In this document: positions 1 to 7,908 of the stretch, in pieces | Numbering within the stretch: position 1 is the first letter of the stretch | How the letters are laid out: each line of letters begins with the position of its first letter | Assembly: GCA_013298545.1 (NCBI GenBank) | Contig: JAAFIA010000047.1 | Location: 1 to 36,986, forward strand | From: Bacteroidota bacterium | GTDB lineage: Bacteria > Bacteroidota > Bacteroidia > Palsa-965 | Direction: 5' to 3' | Length of the DNA: 36,986 nucleotides | Notes under the pieces: generated by a model | Database searches by the model: none | Told to the model about the DNA's origin: nothing | Seen by the model: the letters and a program-made list of their open reading frames with translations, nothing else | Position numbers and translations under genes: made by a program

Positions 1-229
1 CAAGTTCCAGATTTCAAGTTCCAATGTGTTGCGATTTATGGACATATTACGGTCTAGATTTCAAGTTCCAGATTTCAAGTTCCAATGTGTTGCGATTTAT
101 GGACATATTACGGTCTAGTTTTCAAGTTCCAGATTTCAAGTTCCAATGTGTTGCGATTTATGGACATATTACGGTCTAGATTTCAAGTTCCAATTTTCAA
201 GTTCCAATGTGTTGCGATTTATGGATATA
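1..229. repeat. 61-bp tandem repeat, about 3.7 copies
   Basis: Successive units begin at about 1, 62, 123 and 184, so the period is 61 bases. Each unit holds two CAAGTTCC words separated by AGATTT, followed by a constant stretch containing GTGTTGCGATTTATGGA and TATTACGGTCTAG. Copies 1 to 3 are nearly identical. The fourth has a changed second word and ends in a different tail near 229. The CAAGTTCC/AGATTT words are the reverse complement of the GGAACTT/GGAATCT words at 372-540, so the two blocks face each other. No reading frame here looks like a protein. Repeats are contiguous with no unique spacers, so this is not a CRISPR array. Confidence 0.93.
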
Positions 230-257
230 GGCACATCTAATACTGGGGCAGTAAAAA

Positions 258-295
258 AAACTCTCGCATCAATTCGATACGAGAGTCTTTTTATG
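258..295 (+). terminator. Intrinsic terminator-like hairpin
   Basis: The arms ACTCTCG (260-266) and CGAGAGT (280-286) form a perfect 7-bp stem with a 13-base loop, followed by CTTTTT. An A-run on the left makes it potentially bidirectional. No gene in the window ends here on the plus strand, so it may terminate a gene whose body lies left of the window, beyond the 61-bp repeats, or a short RNA. Confidence 0.6.
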
Positions 296-371
296 CTATT
301 GATCTTAAATCCTATGTTGGAACTTAAACAGTAATCGCAAAATCTAAGTTCTGAAACTTGAACCCAAAACC

Positions 372-540
372 TTGGACCTTGAGCGATTCGGAACTTCAAC
401 CTTGAACCTTAGACTCTGGAACTTGGACCTTGGAATCTGGACCTTGGACTTTGGAACTTGGAATCTGGAACTTGGAACTTGGAACTTGGAACTTGGAACT
501 TGGAATCTGGAACTTGGAACTTGGAATCTGGAACTTGAAA
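372..540. repeat. 7-bp tandem repeats (GGAACTT / GGAATCT family)
   Basis: A long run of 7-base words, mainly GGAACTT with variants GGAATCT, GGACCTT and GGACTTT. The order is most regular between about 450 and 536, where a longer unit of GGAATCT plus several GGAACTT recurs. The block ends three bases before the stop codon of the DUF6341 gene on the other strand. It translates to a monotonous peptide in one frame, a by-product of the repeat rather than a gene. A similar fragment lies at 5791-5808. Confidence 0.93.
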
Positions 541-543
541 ATA

Positions 544-735
544 TTATTTCAGTCCGCCTGTTTCTTTAGCCTTGCGGTTGTAATCTGATTGCATTTTGAG
601 CCACCATCCGAAGCAGAGGAAGCCCACTACAATTAGAATTTTATTGGGAGTAAGATGATCGTAAGTCCATTCGAGACCTTCAAATAGGGTGTGGAAACCA
701 CGACCAACGCTATACCAGAAACCTTCTTGATTCAT
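544..735 (-). CDS. DUF6341 family small membrane protein
   Basis: A 63-residue protein with a short N-terminal amphipathic stretch, one hydrophobic segment at about residues 33-46 (KILIVVGFLCFGWW) and a polar, Lys-rich C-terminus. Size, the single membrane segment and an adjacent DUF6427 gene match the DUF6341 proteins of flavobacteria, whose function is unknown. Its promoter is well formed (760-787) and lies back-to-back with that of the DUF6427 gene. In other flavobacteria I recall the two genes co-oriented, so the divergent arrangement is worth noting, though this is memory and not a comparison. The 3' end abuts the 7-bp repeat block. Family assignment is by overall resemblance. Confidence 0.72.
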   Translation of the reverse strand: MNQEGFWYSVGRGFHTLFEGLEWTYDHLTPNKILIVVGFLCFGWWLKMQSDYNRKAKETGGLK

Positions 736-759
736 AATGAGGTGTTTTTTTTAACAGGG

Positions 760-787
760 CAAATATAGCCATTCAGGAGAAATACAA
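760..787 (-). promoter_or_regulatory. Promoter of the DUF6341 gene
   Basis: On the minus strand the -7 box TATATTTG (767-760) fits the Bacteroidota consensus TAnnTTTG exactly. A -33-type TTG lies at 787-785, 17 bases upstream. Predicted transcription starts near 753, giving a leader of about 18 bases. It faces the plus-strand box at 793-800, so the two promoters share one short region. Confidence 0.65.
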
Positions 788-792
788 TACTG

Positions 793-800
793 TAACTTTG
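793..800 (+). promoter_or_regulatory. -7 promoter box of the DUF6427 gene
   Basis: TAACTTTG matches TAnnTTTG. Predicted transcription starts near 807, about 10 bases before the GTG start at 817. No good -33 TTTG is visible upstream, which may mean activator dependence or a weak promoter. Confidence 0.5.
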
Positions 801-816
801 TAAAAAAATTACGCCT

Positions 817-1794
817 GTGTTTATTGGCCCTGCTCGTCAGCACCAACCGTATTCCATCATCATCATCATCCTGCTTGGGATTGGCCTTTGGCTGCCCGGG
901 TTCTGGCTCAAGGCCGATGTGTTGGCGCAGGTGCACATGCCTTTGTATGCGCCGATTCATGCATTTGGACTGAGTTTTCCGGTATTGAGTCGGATTTTAG
1001 CGTTTTTATTGGTGTTGGTGGAGGCGTTTCTGATTTACAGACTGATTGCGCAGCATCAGATGTTGACCAAAAAATCGTGGCTTCCGGCCTTGCTTTTTGT
1101 AGTGTTGACGGCTTGTACGCCATACCAGTTGCGGTTGAATGCACCGCTGTTGGCTAACCTTTTCTTATTGGGTGCGGTACACCTCGTAAATCATTCGTAC
1201 CGTATGGACAAGGCGTTTGGTTTAGTTTTCAATGCGGGCTTGCTCATTGGCATCGGCGCATTGATTCATTTCCCGCTCTTGATTTTTGTGTTTTTTATGT
1301 TGGCGGCCATCATCATTTTGCGTCCGTTTGTTTGGCGCGAATGGGTGATTTTGTTTTTAGGAGCGGCTGTTCCGTTTGTCTATTCGGGCGTGTATTTTTT
1401 CTGGAACGATTCGCTGCACGGCATTAGTCAGCAATTTATTATCCAACCCATTCTGAACCGCGATTTCTTTTTAAAACTTCCGTTTCATTTTTATCCGCTG
1501 ACGTTTGTGTTGGCCGTTGTGTTGCTTGCGGCGGCAGGGCGGTTCATTGCGGGTGCTGGAACAACAACGTTAAAAACCAAAAAAGGTGTTTCGGTCATGC
1601 TGTGGCTCTTGTTGTTTGCGATTTTGGCCGTTTTATTGGCGCAAGATTATGACATCACCGGATTTATTTATGCTGCCGTTCCAATTTCGATGTTTGTGTC
1701 CAATTATTTTTTGTTGGCGCGACGGTTGTGGCTGGCCGAAGTCTTGTTTCTGATGTTGTTGGGCGGGATTGTGTGTGGGTATTTATTGACGTGA
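817..1794 (+). CDS. DUF6427 family polytopic membrane protein
   Basis: A 325-residue inner-membrane protein, nearly all hydrophobic, with about ten membrane segments (the first at residues 13-31, the last near the C-terminus). Spacing of the segments and a neighbouring DUF6341 gene fit DUF6427, a flavobacterial family of unknown function. The predicted start is GTG at 817. No ATG is available upstream, and the -7 box at 793-800 puts transcription start near 807. The protein has no visible catalytic motif; His and Arg pairs sit at loop edges. The following gene starts 15 bases after the stop and is probably co-transcribed. Confidence 0.75.
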   Translation: MFIGPARQHQPYSIIIIILLGIGLWLPGFWLKADVLAQVHMPLYAPIHAFGLSFPVLSRILAFLLVLVEAFLIYRLIAQHQMLTKKSWLPALLFVVLTACTPYQLRLNAPLLANLFLLGAVHLVNHSYRMDKAFGLVFNAGLLIGIGALIHFPLLIFVFFMLAAIIILRPFVWREWVILFLGAAVPFVYSGVYFFWNDSLHGISQQFIIQPILNRDFFLKLPFHFYPLTFVLAVVLLAAAGRFIAGAGTTTLKTKKGVSVMLWLLLFAILAVLLAQDYDITGFIYAAVPISMFVSNYFLLARRLWLAEVLFLMLLGGIVCGYLLT

Positions 1795-1809
1795 GGTGAA
1801 AAAGTAGCT

Positions 1810-2478
1810 ATGAAAAAAAAATTTCTACTCGCAAGTTGTTTTGTCTTTTCTTTTTTGCAAACGATGGCGCAAGGAGACTCAACATTAAACATCACAGGAT
1901 CATACATCACCGTGGGAGCTTCTGCTAAGGATTTTAAATCGGGCAACAAAGAAATGGCTCAACTTGGGTTCAGGCCGATACCTTGGGCCGGATTTTCATT
2001 TGGTTTTGAAGCTAAAGCCCACACAAAGAAAAATATAGTATTGACATTCGGACCTTCATTTTCTATTTATGGTATCGAGCTAAAGGATTACAGTTCTTTT
2101 TGCGAGTCGTTTGACATCGTGTTTGGAGCAGGACCATACTTCCCAATTCTAAAAAGTGCGAAGAAGTATAAAGGAGGCTTATTGCTTCAGCCATTATTTT
2201 TATTGTCGAATAGCCGTTTTATATTCACCAAACCATCTGGTATTTATTCACCAAATTATACCTCATACCTTAAGGTGAAGGAAGAAAGCAAATACGTTCC
2301 AGTTCTAGGTTTCGATTTTCAATTTTATTGGTCGCAGAAAGTAAAAAATTCCATTTGCCAAGGCATTGGGTTCTCAATATATTATCAACTAAAAGATACG
2401 CGTTGGAGCATGCCCGCTTTTCAAAAGTATAATACGCGGGTTTATTTTCAAGTCAATTATAAATTCAAGATCGCCTGA
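1810..2478 (+). CDS. Exported protein, probably outer-membrane beta-barrel
   Basis: A 222-residue protein with a clear signal peptide (MKKKFLLASCFVFSFLQTMAQ, cleavage after about residue 21, Ala-Gln being the usual Bacteroidota site). The mature part is rich in aromatic residues and alternates hydrophobic and polar residues in short stretches ending in Tyr or Phe, and it closes with VYFQVNYKFKIA. A C-terminal strand of this kind is typical of small outer-membrane barrels. No family was recognised. It lies 15 bases downstream of the DUF6427 gene and may be transcribed with it. Confidence 0.6.
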   Translation: MKKKFLLASCFVFSFLQTMAQGDSTLNITGSYITVGASAKDFKSGNKEMAQLGFRPIPWAGFSFGFEAKAHTKKNIVLTFGPSFSIYGIELKDYSSFCESFDIVFGAGPYFPILKSAKKYKGGLLLQPLFLLSNSRFIFTKPSGIYSPNYTSYLKVKEESKYVPVLGFDFQFYWSQKVKNSICQGIGFSIYYQLKDTRWSMPAFQKYNTRVYFQVNYKFKIA

Positions 2479-2534
2479 CGCTAAAAAAAATAGTCTATGC
2501 GCAGGTATTTAATCTTACACGTTAAATTCGTTTT

Positions 2535-2723
2535 CTAGTGGAATGAGCCGTTAGTTTTTAGCCTCGTCAAAGCGGCTTCTATAGTGAGTGTAGTACCTGA
2601 GGCGGACTGTTCCAAGCTGATTTCAATTTTCTGCAATAAAACGAGCCGATCAATAACATCTTCGATCGAAAAAGTATCCGGTAATTCCTGAATACTTGTT
2701 AGTACTTGTTGTTTTTTGAGCAT
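2535..2723 (-). CDS. Orphan antitoxin-like small protein
   Basis: A 62-residue protein resembling the short antitoxins paired with RelE/ParE toxins in Bacteroidota. Its N-terminal half (QVLTSIQELPDTFSIEDVID) predicts a helix-turn-helix-like region, followed by a helix RLVLLQKIEISLEQS and the linker before a second helix. Family members I recall end in a charged helix; here the tail is TRLKTNGSFH, so the toxin-binding end may be degraded. No RelE/ParE gene lies next to it: 2479-2534 and 2724-2839 hold none. It may be a relic of a lost toxin-antitoxin pair or a stand-alone regulator. Confidence 0.55.
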   Translation of the reverse strand: MLKKQQVLTSIQELPDTFSIEDVIDRLVLLQKIEISLEQSASGTTLTIEAALTRLKTNGSFH

Positions 2724-2804
2724 AACGATGCTTTTTTCAAAGAAAATTAATAAAGGAAAGCGTGCATGAAGCGAAAAGCAAGAAATTTCATCCGCTCAAT
2801 TTCC

Positions 2805-2812
2805 TATCTTTG
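2805..2812 (+). promoter_or_regulatory. -7 promoter box of purQ
   Basis: TATCTTTG is an exact TAnnTTTG match, with predicted transcription start near 2819 and a leader of about 20 bases to the purQ ATG. A -33 TTTG is not evident. Confidence 0.55.
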
Positions 2813-2839
2813 CAACTCAATTAAAAAAGCAGATTCTCC

Positions 2840-3532
2840 ATGAAATTTGGTGTTGTAATTTTCCCTGGTTCTAACTGCGATCAAGATATGATCTATGTGT
2901 TGGGAACAATCATGAAACAAGAAGTGGTTACCCTTTGGCACAAAGACCGCGACTTAAAAGGTTGCGATTTCATTGTGCTTCCAGGAGGATTTTCGTACGG
3001 CGATTATTTGCGCTCAGGTGCGATTGCTCGTTTTTCGCCCATCATGGAAGAGGTCATCGCTTTTGCCAACAAAGGTGGTTATGTGTTTGGGGTCTGCAAC
3101 GGCTTTCAAATTCTCTGCGAAGCAGGTTTGGTACCAGGTGCCTTGCTGCATAATAACGAACGTAAGTTTATTTGCAAAAACGTACACATCAAAGCACAAA
3201 CAAGTGCTACGCTTTTGACACAAAGTGTCCCACAAGATCGCGCCCTGAAAATTCCAATTGCACATGGCGAAGGCCGTTACTTTGCTGATGCCGAAACGCT
3301 CAAGGCGATGAACGCAAACGGACAAATTTTATTCCGCTACTGCGACGAAAACGGAAACATCACCGACGCATCAAATCCAAATGGCGCAACCGAAAATATC
3401 GCGGGTGTGTGCAATGCAGGCAAAAACGTATTTGGTATGATGCCGCATCCAGAGCGCGCTGCCGATGTAGAACTGAATAATTTAGACGGTAAATTGCTCT
3501 TCGAATCGATCTTGAGCTTAGTAAACGCCTAA
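2840..3532 (+). CDS. purQ: Phosphoribosylformylglycinamidine synthase, glutaminase subunit PurQ
   Basis: PurQ (FGAM synthase I) releases ammonia from glutamine for the PurL subunit, which converts FGAR to FGAM in purine synthesis. The 230 residues form a single class I glutamine amidotransferase domain. The nucleophile is Cys86 in GVCNGFQIL and the His203/Glu205 pair sits in MMPHPERA; GGFSYGDYLRSGAIARF near residues 49-65 is a family signature. Length matches stand-alone PurQ rather than the fused large PurL, so purL and purS must lie outside this window. The gene is monocistronic here: a -7 box precedes it at 2805-2812 and a strong terminator follows it. Confidence 0.96.
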   Translation: MKFGVVIFPGSNCDQDMIYVLGTIMKQEVVTLWHKDRDLKGCDFIVLPGGFSYGDYLRSGAIARFSPIMEEVIAFANKGGYVFGVCNGFQILCEAGLVPGALLHNNERKFICKNVHIKAQTSATLLTQSVPQDRALKIPIAHGEGRYFADAETLKAMNANGQILFRYCDENGNITDASNPNGATENIAGVCNAGKNVFGMMPHPERAADVELNNLDGKLLFESILSLVNA

Positions 3533-3551
3533 AAATACGCCTATTTTTATC

Positions 3552-3583
3552 AAGCGACTTCTGTTTTAGGGGTCGCTTTTTTT
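3552..3583 (+). terminator. Intrinsic terminator of purQ
   Basis: AAGCGAC (3552-3558) pairs with GTCGCTT (3572-3578) around a 13-base loop, followed by a T-run to 3583. It lies 20 bases after the purQ stop codon. Confidence 0.85.
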
Positions 3584-3727
3584 ATGCCTTTTGTTAAGGT
3601 TAATCGGTTGATAACTATCAGTTTAAATTTATACCAATCAATTTTAGAGCAAGTTAAATTTCAACTATTTTGATGTGGTTCAAATGCGCTTGGATTCTAT
3701 TTTCGTGGGGTACTAAAACTCCTACTT

Positions 3728-5215
3728 ATGAAAACGAAATTTTATTTTTTGCTGTTTGGCTTGTTACTGAGCTTTGTCAGCAGTGCCCAAACAGCAACAA
3801 AAAACGATTCAACAAAATTGCCTCAACAAGTTATTTTGAATCAGAAAATAGACTCTTTAGGGAAAGTTATTGATGCTAAAGAAGCAACCATGAAAAAAGA
3901 AGTGGAGGAGAAAGAGGCAAAAGATAAGGCACAAGATGAGCGTATTGAAGAATTATCGAAAAGCGAGGAGATGAGAAAAGAAGCTGGAAGTGTTAAATTG
4001 AAAAATAGAAAGATTGGTATTTATGAAACATACAAAGAAAAGGAGGCAAGCGGGTGGAAATCACGCATCGACTCGACCGAAATTGTTAGTGTTTCTTTAG
4101 AATTTCAAACTGGGCGTTTACAACACATCAAGGTTAGTGTCAAGGACGATAAGTTGGGGGCAATCTATTATTACCTCGATAGTCCTTTGATGATTATTAC
4201 GAGCAATAATCAAGAAAAGCTAAGAGAAACCCATTTGCTTGCATCAAACGATAAAAGCAAATTCATTTTTGTGCGCGATATCTTAGTGTTTAATCCTGAA
4301 AACCCCAAGCGTTTTATCGTCAACGACTGTAAAGTGGTTTTGAGTTTTGCAGCTGAAGAAAGCGAAAAAAAACTTTTTGGAGAAAAAGAATTTCCTGTAA
4401 CGGGCAAAATATATACAGACGTTGAAGGATATTCCGAAAACAAACCGAATGGAGTTGCCCAGACCGAATTAAGTATTCCATTGCATTTTATCCGCAGAGG
4501 ATGTGTTGGAGAGAATATGAGCGCATATATGTTTTATAACATTGTTCCAGAATTTACATGGAGCAAGCCCGATAAGAAACTACGTTACTTACCAGTTGGC
4601 AAAGCAAATTTGGCAAATGGCCCGCGCGATTATGTGAGTACATTTGGGTTATGGCAATACGCTGAATTTAATTTTGGAGGGAAAGTAAACTTACTCATGT
4701 TAGAATTTCACAACATGGATAGTCGCTTTTATATCGATTATCAAGGGTATATATTACGAACAGGAATCACACGTGAGTTTATTTATACTACTGCAAAACC
4801 AGATAGCGTTCGGAGCAATGTATATTCTATATGTCATGGAGCATCTTTTGGGCTTGTATTTAATCAACATGGTCGATTTCGCGGAGAATTTCGGTACAAG
4901 CTTTTTTGGCTTAACATGAAATCTTTTTCATTGTGGCAAAGCGAAGGACAGTATTATAACAATGTCGAAAAATTAGTGTTAGGCCAAACATACATACAGC
5001 CAACCCGAGGAAAGATGTTTAGAAACGCGATCCATGTACCTGAAGTTATATTAAGTTACAGGCCAAATGAAGACGAGGACAGAAGGCTGTATTGCCGTGT
5101 TGCTTTATACAATAATTTTAACAAACGATACAATTTCTTTCAACTGCAATTCGGAGTAACTGCAAACCTGCGAAGTATGTTTGGAGAAAAGAAACAAAGT
5201 CAAGTAACTCAGTAA
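3728..5215 (+). CDS. Exported coiled-coil and outer-membrane-type protein
   Basis: A 495-residue protein with signal peptide MKTKFYFLLFGLLLSFVSSA, cleaved before Gln21. Residues about 40-90 are very rich in Glu, Lys and Ala in a heptad-like order and should form a coiled coil. The rest alternates hydrophobic and polar residues with many Tyr, Phe and Asn and ends in a barrel-like pattern (YNFFQLQFGVTANL near the C-terminus). This suggests a periplasmic coiled coil joined to an outer-membrane barrel, but no named family was recognised. It lies between two terminators (3552-3583 and 5241-5271), so it is a single-gene transcript. Upstream, TATTTTCG at about 3698 is one base off the -7 consensus. 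Confidence 0.7.
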   Translation: MKTKFYFLLFGLLLSFVSSAQTATKNDSTKLPQQVILNQKIDSLGKVIDAKEATMKKEVEEKEAKDKAQDERIEELSKSEEMRKEAGSVKLKNRKIGIYETYKEKEASGWKSRIDSTEIVSVSLEFQTGRLQHIKVSVKDDKLGAIYYYLDSPLMIITSNNQEKLRETHLLASNDKSKFIFVRDILVFNPENPKRFIVNDCKVVLSFAAEESEKKLFGEKEFPVTGKIYTDVEGYSENKPNGVAQTELSIPLHFIRRGCVGENMSAYMFYNIVPEFTWSKPDKKLRYLPVGKANLANGPRDYVSTFGLWQYAEFNFGGKVNLLMLEFHNMDSRFYIDYQGYILRTGITREFIYTTAKPDSVRSNVYSICHGASFGLVFNQHGRFRGEFRYKLFWLNMKSFSLWQSEGQYYNNVEKLVLGQTYIQPTRGKMFRNAIHVPEVILSYRPNEDEDRRLYCRVALYNNFNKRYNFFQLQFGVTANLRSMFGEKKQSQVTQ

Positions 5216-5240
5216 AATAGTCGATCAATCAACCAATCCC

Positions 5241-5271
5241 ATCCATCCGCCTCAGGCGGATGGATTTTTTT
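5241..5271 (+). terminator. Intrinsic terminator
   Basis: A perfect 11-bp stem, ATCCATCCGCC (5241-5251) with GGCGGATGGAT (5255-5265), has a 3-base loop and is followed by T residues to 5271. It ends the 3728-5215 gene. The convergent minus-strand gene stops at 5270, inside this T-run. Confidence 0.88.
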
Positions 5272-5650
5272 ATTCCCCCAAATGCTTCCTCAACCAAACC
5301 TCCGCATCTTCCATCGCCGAAAATAAACGTGTGGGGTAGTGTGGTTTATTGATGCGCAAATAAAAATTGACCAACATACGCACCGGAAGCAAACTAGAAA
5401 CTACCGCCGCCGCGCGCAAATTCGGTGGATAATCCGCCCGCGAAAAATAATTCCGCCCTTCTTCTTTTACCTGAAAATGCACCCGCGCATCAAGCAAAAT
5501 CGTAACCGGCTTTCCTTCGCTCACCTCAATCAAGACCGTTGTTATCTCGTCCGCTTCAGCCCAGCCCAACTCCACATCCTCGCGCAAAGCAAAGTATAAA
5601 ATACCGTTTTCGTAACGATACTGCCCAAGCGTATGTGTGCGTTGTTCCAT
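5270..5650 (-). CDS. STAS/SEC14-like (DUF7793-like) protein
   Basis: A 126-residue cytoplasmic protein with alternating strands and helices. The order is an N-terminal beta strand (YRYENGILYFAL), a central strand VTILLDARVHFQV, a helix with ARADYPPNL-like residues, a hydrophobic helix SLLPVRMLVNFYLRI, and a final RLFSAMEDAEVWLRKHL. This fits the STAS-like DUF7793 proteins of Bacteroidota, which have no established function. It could bind a nucleotide or lipid as other STAS domains do, but nothing here shows that. The upstream spacer carries a 9-base C tract (5733-5741) about 83 bases before the start codon. Confidence 0.65.
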   Translation of the reverse strand: MEQRTHTLGQYRYENGILYFALREDVELGWAEADEITTVLIEVSEGKPVTILLDARVHFQVKEEGRNYFSRADYPPNLRAAAVVSSLLPVRMLVNFYLRINKPHYPTRLFSAMEDAEVWLRKHLGE

Positions 5651-5732
5651 CTATTTTACATAGTAACGAAAAAAAGAAGAATAAAAAAACACGCGTTTTG
5701 TTTGGTAAATTTTAAACGAAGTGAAAAATAAT

Positions 5733-5749
5733 CCCCCCCCCATTTTTTT
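5733..5749. repeat. Homopolymer tracts: nine C then seven T
   Basis: A run of nine C (5733-5741) is followed by A and seven T (5743-5749), upstream of the start codon of the minus-strand STAS-like gene at 5650. Such runs are prone to slippage. No gene frame crosses them, so any effect would be on expression only. Confidence 0.6.
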
Positions 5750-5758
5750 GCATTCATG

Positions 5759-5790
5759 ATTCCGGAGCAGCGATCCCGATGCTTCGGAAT
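5759..5790 (-). other. Hairpin downstream of nadD
   Basis: ATTCCGGAGCA (5759-5769) and TGCTTCGGAAT (5780-5790) pair over 11 bases with one G-T type mismatch. It follows the nadD stop on the minus strand and may stabilise or end that transcript. It lacks an immediate T-run, so it is not scored as an intrinsic terminator. The bases to its right, 5791-5808, carry two GGAATCT/GGAACTT words of the repeat family seen at 372-540. Confidence 0.4.
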
Positions 5791-5822
5791 GGAATCTGGA
5801 ACTTGGAAGCTGACTTTTAACA

Positions 5823-6398
5823 TTACTTCTCGTAAAAATGCATCTCGCGCAAATACGTCCATGCTGCTTCTGGCACAAAATGCCGCAAATCTTTTTTGTT
5901 TTTAATCCCCTCACGAATAAATGTCGAAGAAATTTCCATCAGCGGCGCATCCACCCACTTCACGCGCGCATGTGTACGCAAATCGCCTCCCGCATAGCCC
6001 GGGCGCGGGTACACATACAAATCATGATGGCCTAAAATGTACTCGTAGTTTTTCCACTTGTGCAACGACTCAATATTGTCTGATCCTAGAATCAACGAAA
6101 ATTCTTGTTCAGGATATTTTTCTGCCAAGTGCGCCAAGGTATTTACCGTATAGGACGGCTGCGGCAAATTAAATTCAATATCACTCGCACGCATGCGCGA
6201 ATTGTCGCCAATGGCCAACCGCACCATTTCCAACCGCTGCCGATCTGCCAACAAACTTTTTTTTTCTTTCAGCGGATTGTGTGGCGAAACAATAAACCAG
6301 ATTTTTTGCAAATCGGTAAACTCCAGCATGTAATTCGCCAAAGCCAAATGCCCAATATGCACCGGATTGAATGACCCGAAAAACAAACCCGTCTTCAC
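5823..6398 (-). CDS. nadD: Nicotinate-nucleotide adenylyltransferase NadD
   Basis: NadD transfers AMP from ATP to nicotinate mononucleotide, making deamido-NAD in cytoplasmic NAD synthesis. The 191 residues carry the nucleotidyltransferase motif [10 protein letters not shown] at 8-17 with the paired His14/His17, and near the C-terminus the ISSTFIR motif that binds the triphosphate. Length is normal. The start codon overlaps the gmk stop by four bases (ATGA type), so translation is probably coupled. The chain yicC, gmk, nadD reads as one housekeeping operon from the promoter at 7863-7870. A hairpin at 5759-5790 follows. Confidence 0.93.
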   Translation of the reverse strand: MKTGLFFGSFNPVHIGHLALANYMLEFTDLQKIWFIVSPHNPLKEKKSLLADRQRLEMVRLAIGDNSRMRASDIEFNLPQPSYTVNTLAHLAEKYPEQEFSLILGSDNIESLHKWKNYEYILGHHDLYVYPRPGYAGGDLRTHARVKWVDAPLMEISSTFIREGIKNKKDLRHFVPEAAWTYLREMHFYEK

Positions 6399-6982
6399 GC
6401 TTCCGATTTCAAATTGAGAAATGAATTGGCTAACGTTTCTGCCTCAGTCAATGCTTTTTCCAACACATCATTCACCAAGATATAATCAAACTCTGACGAC
6501 AACGACATTTCCTGCCCCGCTTTGGCCAAGCGCATTTTAATTTTTTCTTCGGTCTCGGTTGCGCGCGAGCGAAGCCGTTTTTCTAATGCTTCAAAAGAAG
6601 GCGGCTGCACAAAAATTGCTAAGGCCGTCTCGCCAAATTGCTTTTTTAAATTGATGCCACCTTTTACATCCACATCAAAAATAACGTGCTGACCTTTTCG
6701 CCAAATACGTTCTACTTCTGAGCGCAAGGTACCATACATCTGATCGGGATAAACTTCTTCCCATTCGATAAATTCGTTGTTTGCAATGCGTTTCCGAAAC
6801 TCATCAGCCGAGAAAAAATAGTAATCGGCACCATGTTGTTCATCACCACGCGGCGGACGACTGGTGGCGGAAACAGAAAACGAAAGTTGTGGAATTGTAT
6901 TCAGCAAATGATGCACAATCGTAGTTTTTCCGGCTCCAGACGGAGCAGAAAAAATGATCAGTTTTCCGGTAGCCGCAGTCAT
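6395..6982 (-). CDS. gmk: Guanylate kinase
   Basis: Guanylate kinase phosphorylates GMP (and dGMP) to GDP with ATP. The 195 residues start with the P-loop [10 protein letters not shown] (12-21, Lys19), followed by the GMP-binding segment with [11 protein letters not shown] and YYFFSADEF. The lid contains an [11 protein letters not shown] stretch. Length is near the family norm of about 200. The gene starts five bases after the yicC stop and overlaps nadD by four, consistent with a compact operon. No unusual residues were seen. Confidence 0.95.
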   Translation of the reverse strand: MTAATGKLIIFSAPSGAGKTTIVHHLLNTIPQLSFSVSATSRPPRGDEQHGADYYFFSADEFRKRIANNEFIEWEEVYPDQMYGTLRSEVERIWRKGQHVIFDVDVKGGINLKKQFGETALAIFVQPPSFEALEKRLRSRATETEEKIKMRLAKAGQEMSLSSEFDYILVNDVLEKALTEAETLANSFLNLKSEA

Positions 6983-6987
6983 AATAA

Positions 6988-7857
6988 TTACAATACGTTG
7001 AGCAATTGTTCTTTTATTTTTTCCAACTCATCTTTCATCTGGACTACAAATTTTTGAATACCCGCATCATTCGCTTTTGATCCAATGGTATTGATTTCGC
7101 GACCGATTTCCTGTGCAATGAATCCAAGTTTACGGCCGCTCGATGATTCATTCATCGTTTGCAAAAAATACTCGCAATGCGTTTGTAGCCGCAGTTTTTC
7201 TTCGGTAATATCTAATTTTTCGAGGTAATAAATTATTTCCTGCTCAAACCGATTGCGATCAACATTTTCGCCGCCAACAGCTTCGGTTAAATTTTTTACC
7301 AAACGCTCACGAGCAGCTGTGGCCCGTTGTGGATCGAGTGTTGCGATTTCAGCAAGTTTTGCCAAAATCATTCCAATGCGCTGCTCAAATTCTTTCGCCA
7401 ATACTTTTCCCTCATCATCGCGAAACGCATTGAATGCTGCAATTGCTTTCAGAATATGCGCATGAATTTGTTTCCATTCCGCTTCATCCAATTCTTGACG
7501 CTCTTGGCGCGTTACTTCCGGCATGCGGATAATGGTGGAGAGAAAATCGCTTGTGTTGGTTTCGCCCAATTCGCCAGCCAGTTTTTTCAATTCGTTGTAA
7601 TAACTCAACGCCAACGGACGATTGATGGCAACAAGACCATTTTCGCCCGTAAATTCGAGGTAAATTGAAAAGTCAATTTTACCCCGTTCGGCACTCCGCG
7701 AAAGCTCGGTACGAATTTCAGCCTCCTTCTCCCGAAAGAGCGATGGTGTGCGCAGATTCAGATCGAGTTGACGGCTATTTAGCGAACGTACTTCAATCGT
7801 AATTTTCTTTTGTGGCAATTCACAAACAGACTTGCCAAAACCAGTCATTGATTTCAT
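6988..7857 (-). CDS. yicC: YicC family endoribonuclease
   Basis: YicC proteins are a widely conserved bacterial family; E. coli YicC has endoribonuclease activity linked to RNA turnover. The protein opens with [11 protein letters not shown] and closes with the family's C-terminal domain ([20 protein letters not shown] and [13 protein letters not shown]). The ATG at 7857 was chosen because it gives the conserved start; an in-frame ATG at 7848 (MTGFG) is the alternative. An ATG further upstream at 7884 would add nine residues unlike the family. The -7 box at 7863-7870 is only about six bases before the ATG, so the transcript may be leaderless. It heads the yicC-gmk-nadD unit. Confidence 0.9.
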   Translation of the reverse strand: MKSMTGFGKSVCELPQKKITIEVRSLNSRQLDLNLRTPSLFREKEAEIRTELSRSAERGKIDFSIYLEFTGENGLVAINRPLALSYYNELKKLAGELGETNTSDFLSTIIRMPEVTRQERQELDEAEWKQIHAHILKAIAAFNAFRDDEGKVLAKEFEQRIGMILAKLAEIATLDPQRATAARERLVKNLTEAVGGENVDRNRFEQEIIYYLEKLDITEEKLRLQTHCEYFLQTMNESSSGRKLGFIAQEIGREINTIGSKANDAGIQKFVVQMKDELEKIKEQLLNVL

Positions 7858-7862
7858 TCCGC

Positions 7863-7870
7863 CAAAAGTA
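7863..7870 (-). promoter_or_regulatory. -7 promoter box of yicC
   Basis: TACTTTTG on the minus strand (7870-7863) fits TAnnTTTG. The distance to the ATG at 7857 means the predicted transcription start falls on or within the start codon, which would make a leaderless message or favour the next ATG at 7848. Confidence 0.5.
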
Positions 7871-7908
7871 CGAAAAGCAAGCATCCAAACAGCTACACAT
7901 CAAATGAA

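Noticed and set aside
1-229. Possible CRISPR array
   Set aside because: The units are contiguous without unique spacers, and no cas gene is near.
146-334. A 62-codon reading frame across the repeat area
   Set aside because: It runs through the tandem repeats and the hairpin and has no start context or protein-like composition.
372-569. A reading frame over the 7-bp repeats giving a repeated Trp-Asn-Leu-Glu peptide
   Set aside because: The peptide is a direct translation of the DNA repeat, overlaps the end of the DUF6341 gene and has no promoter.
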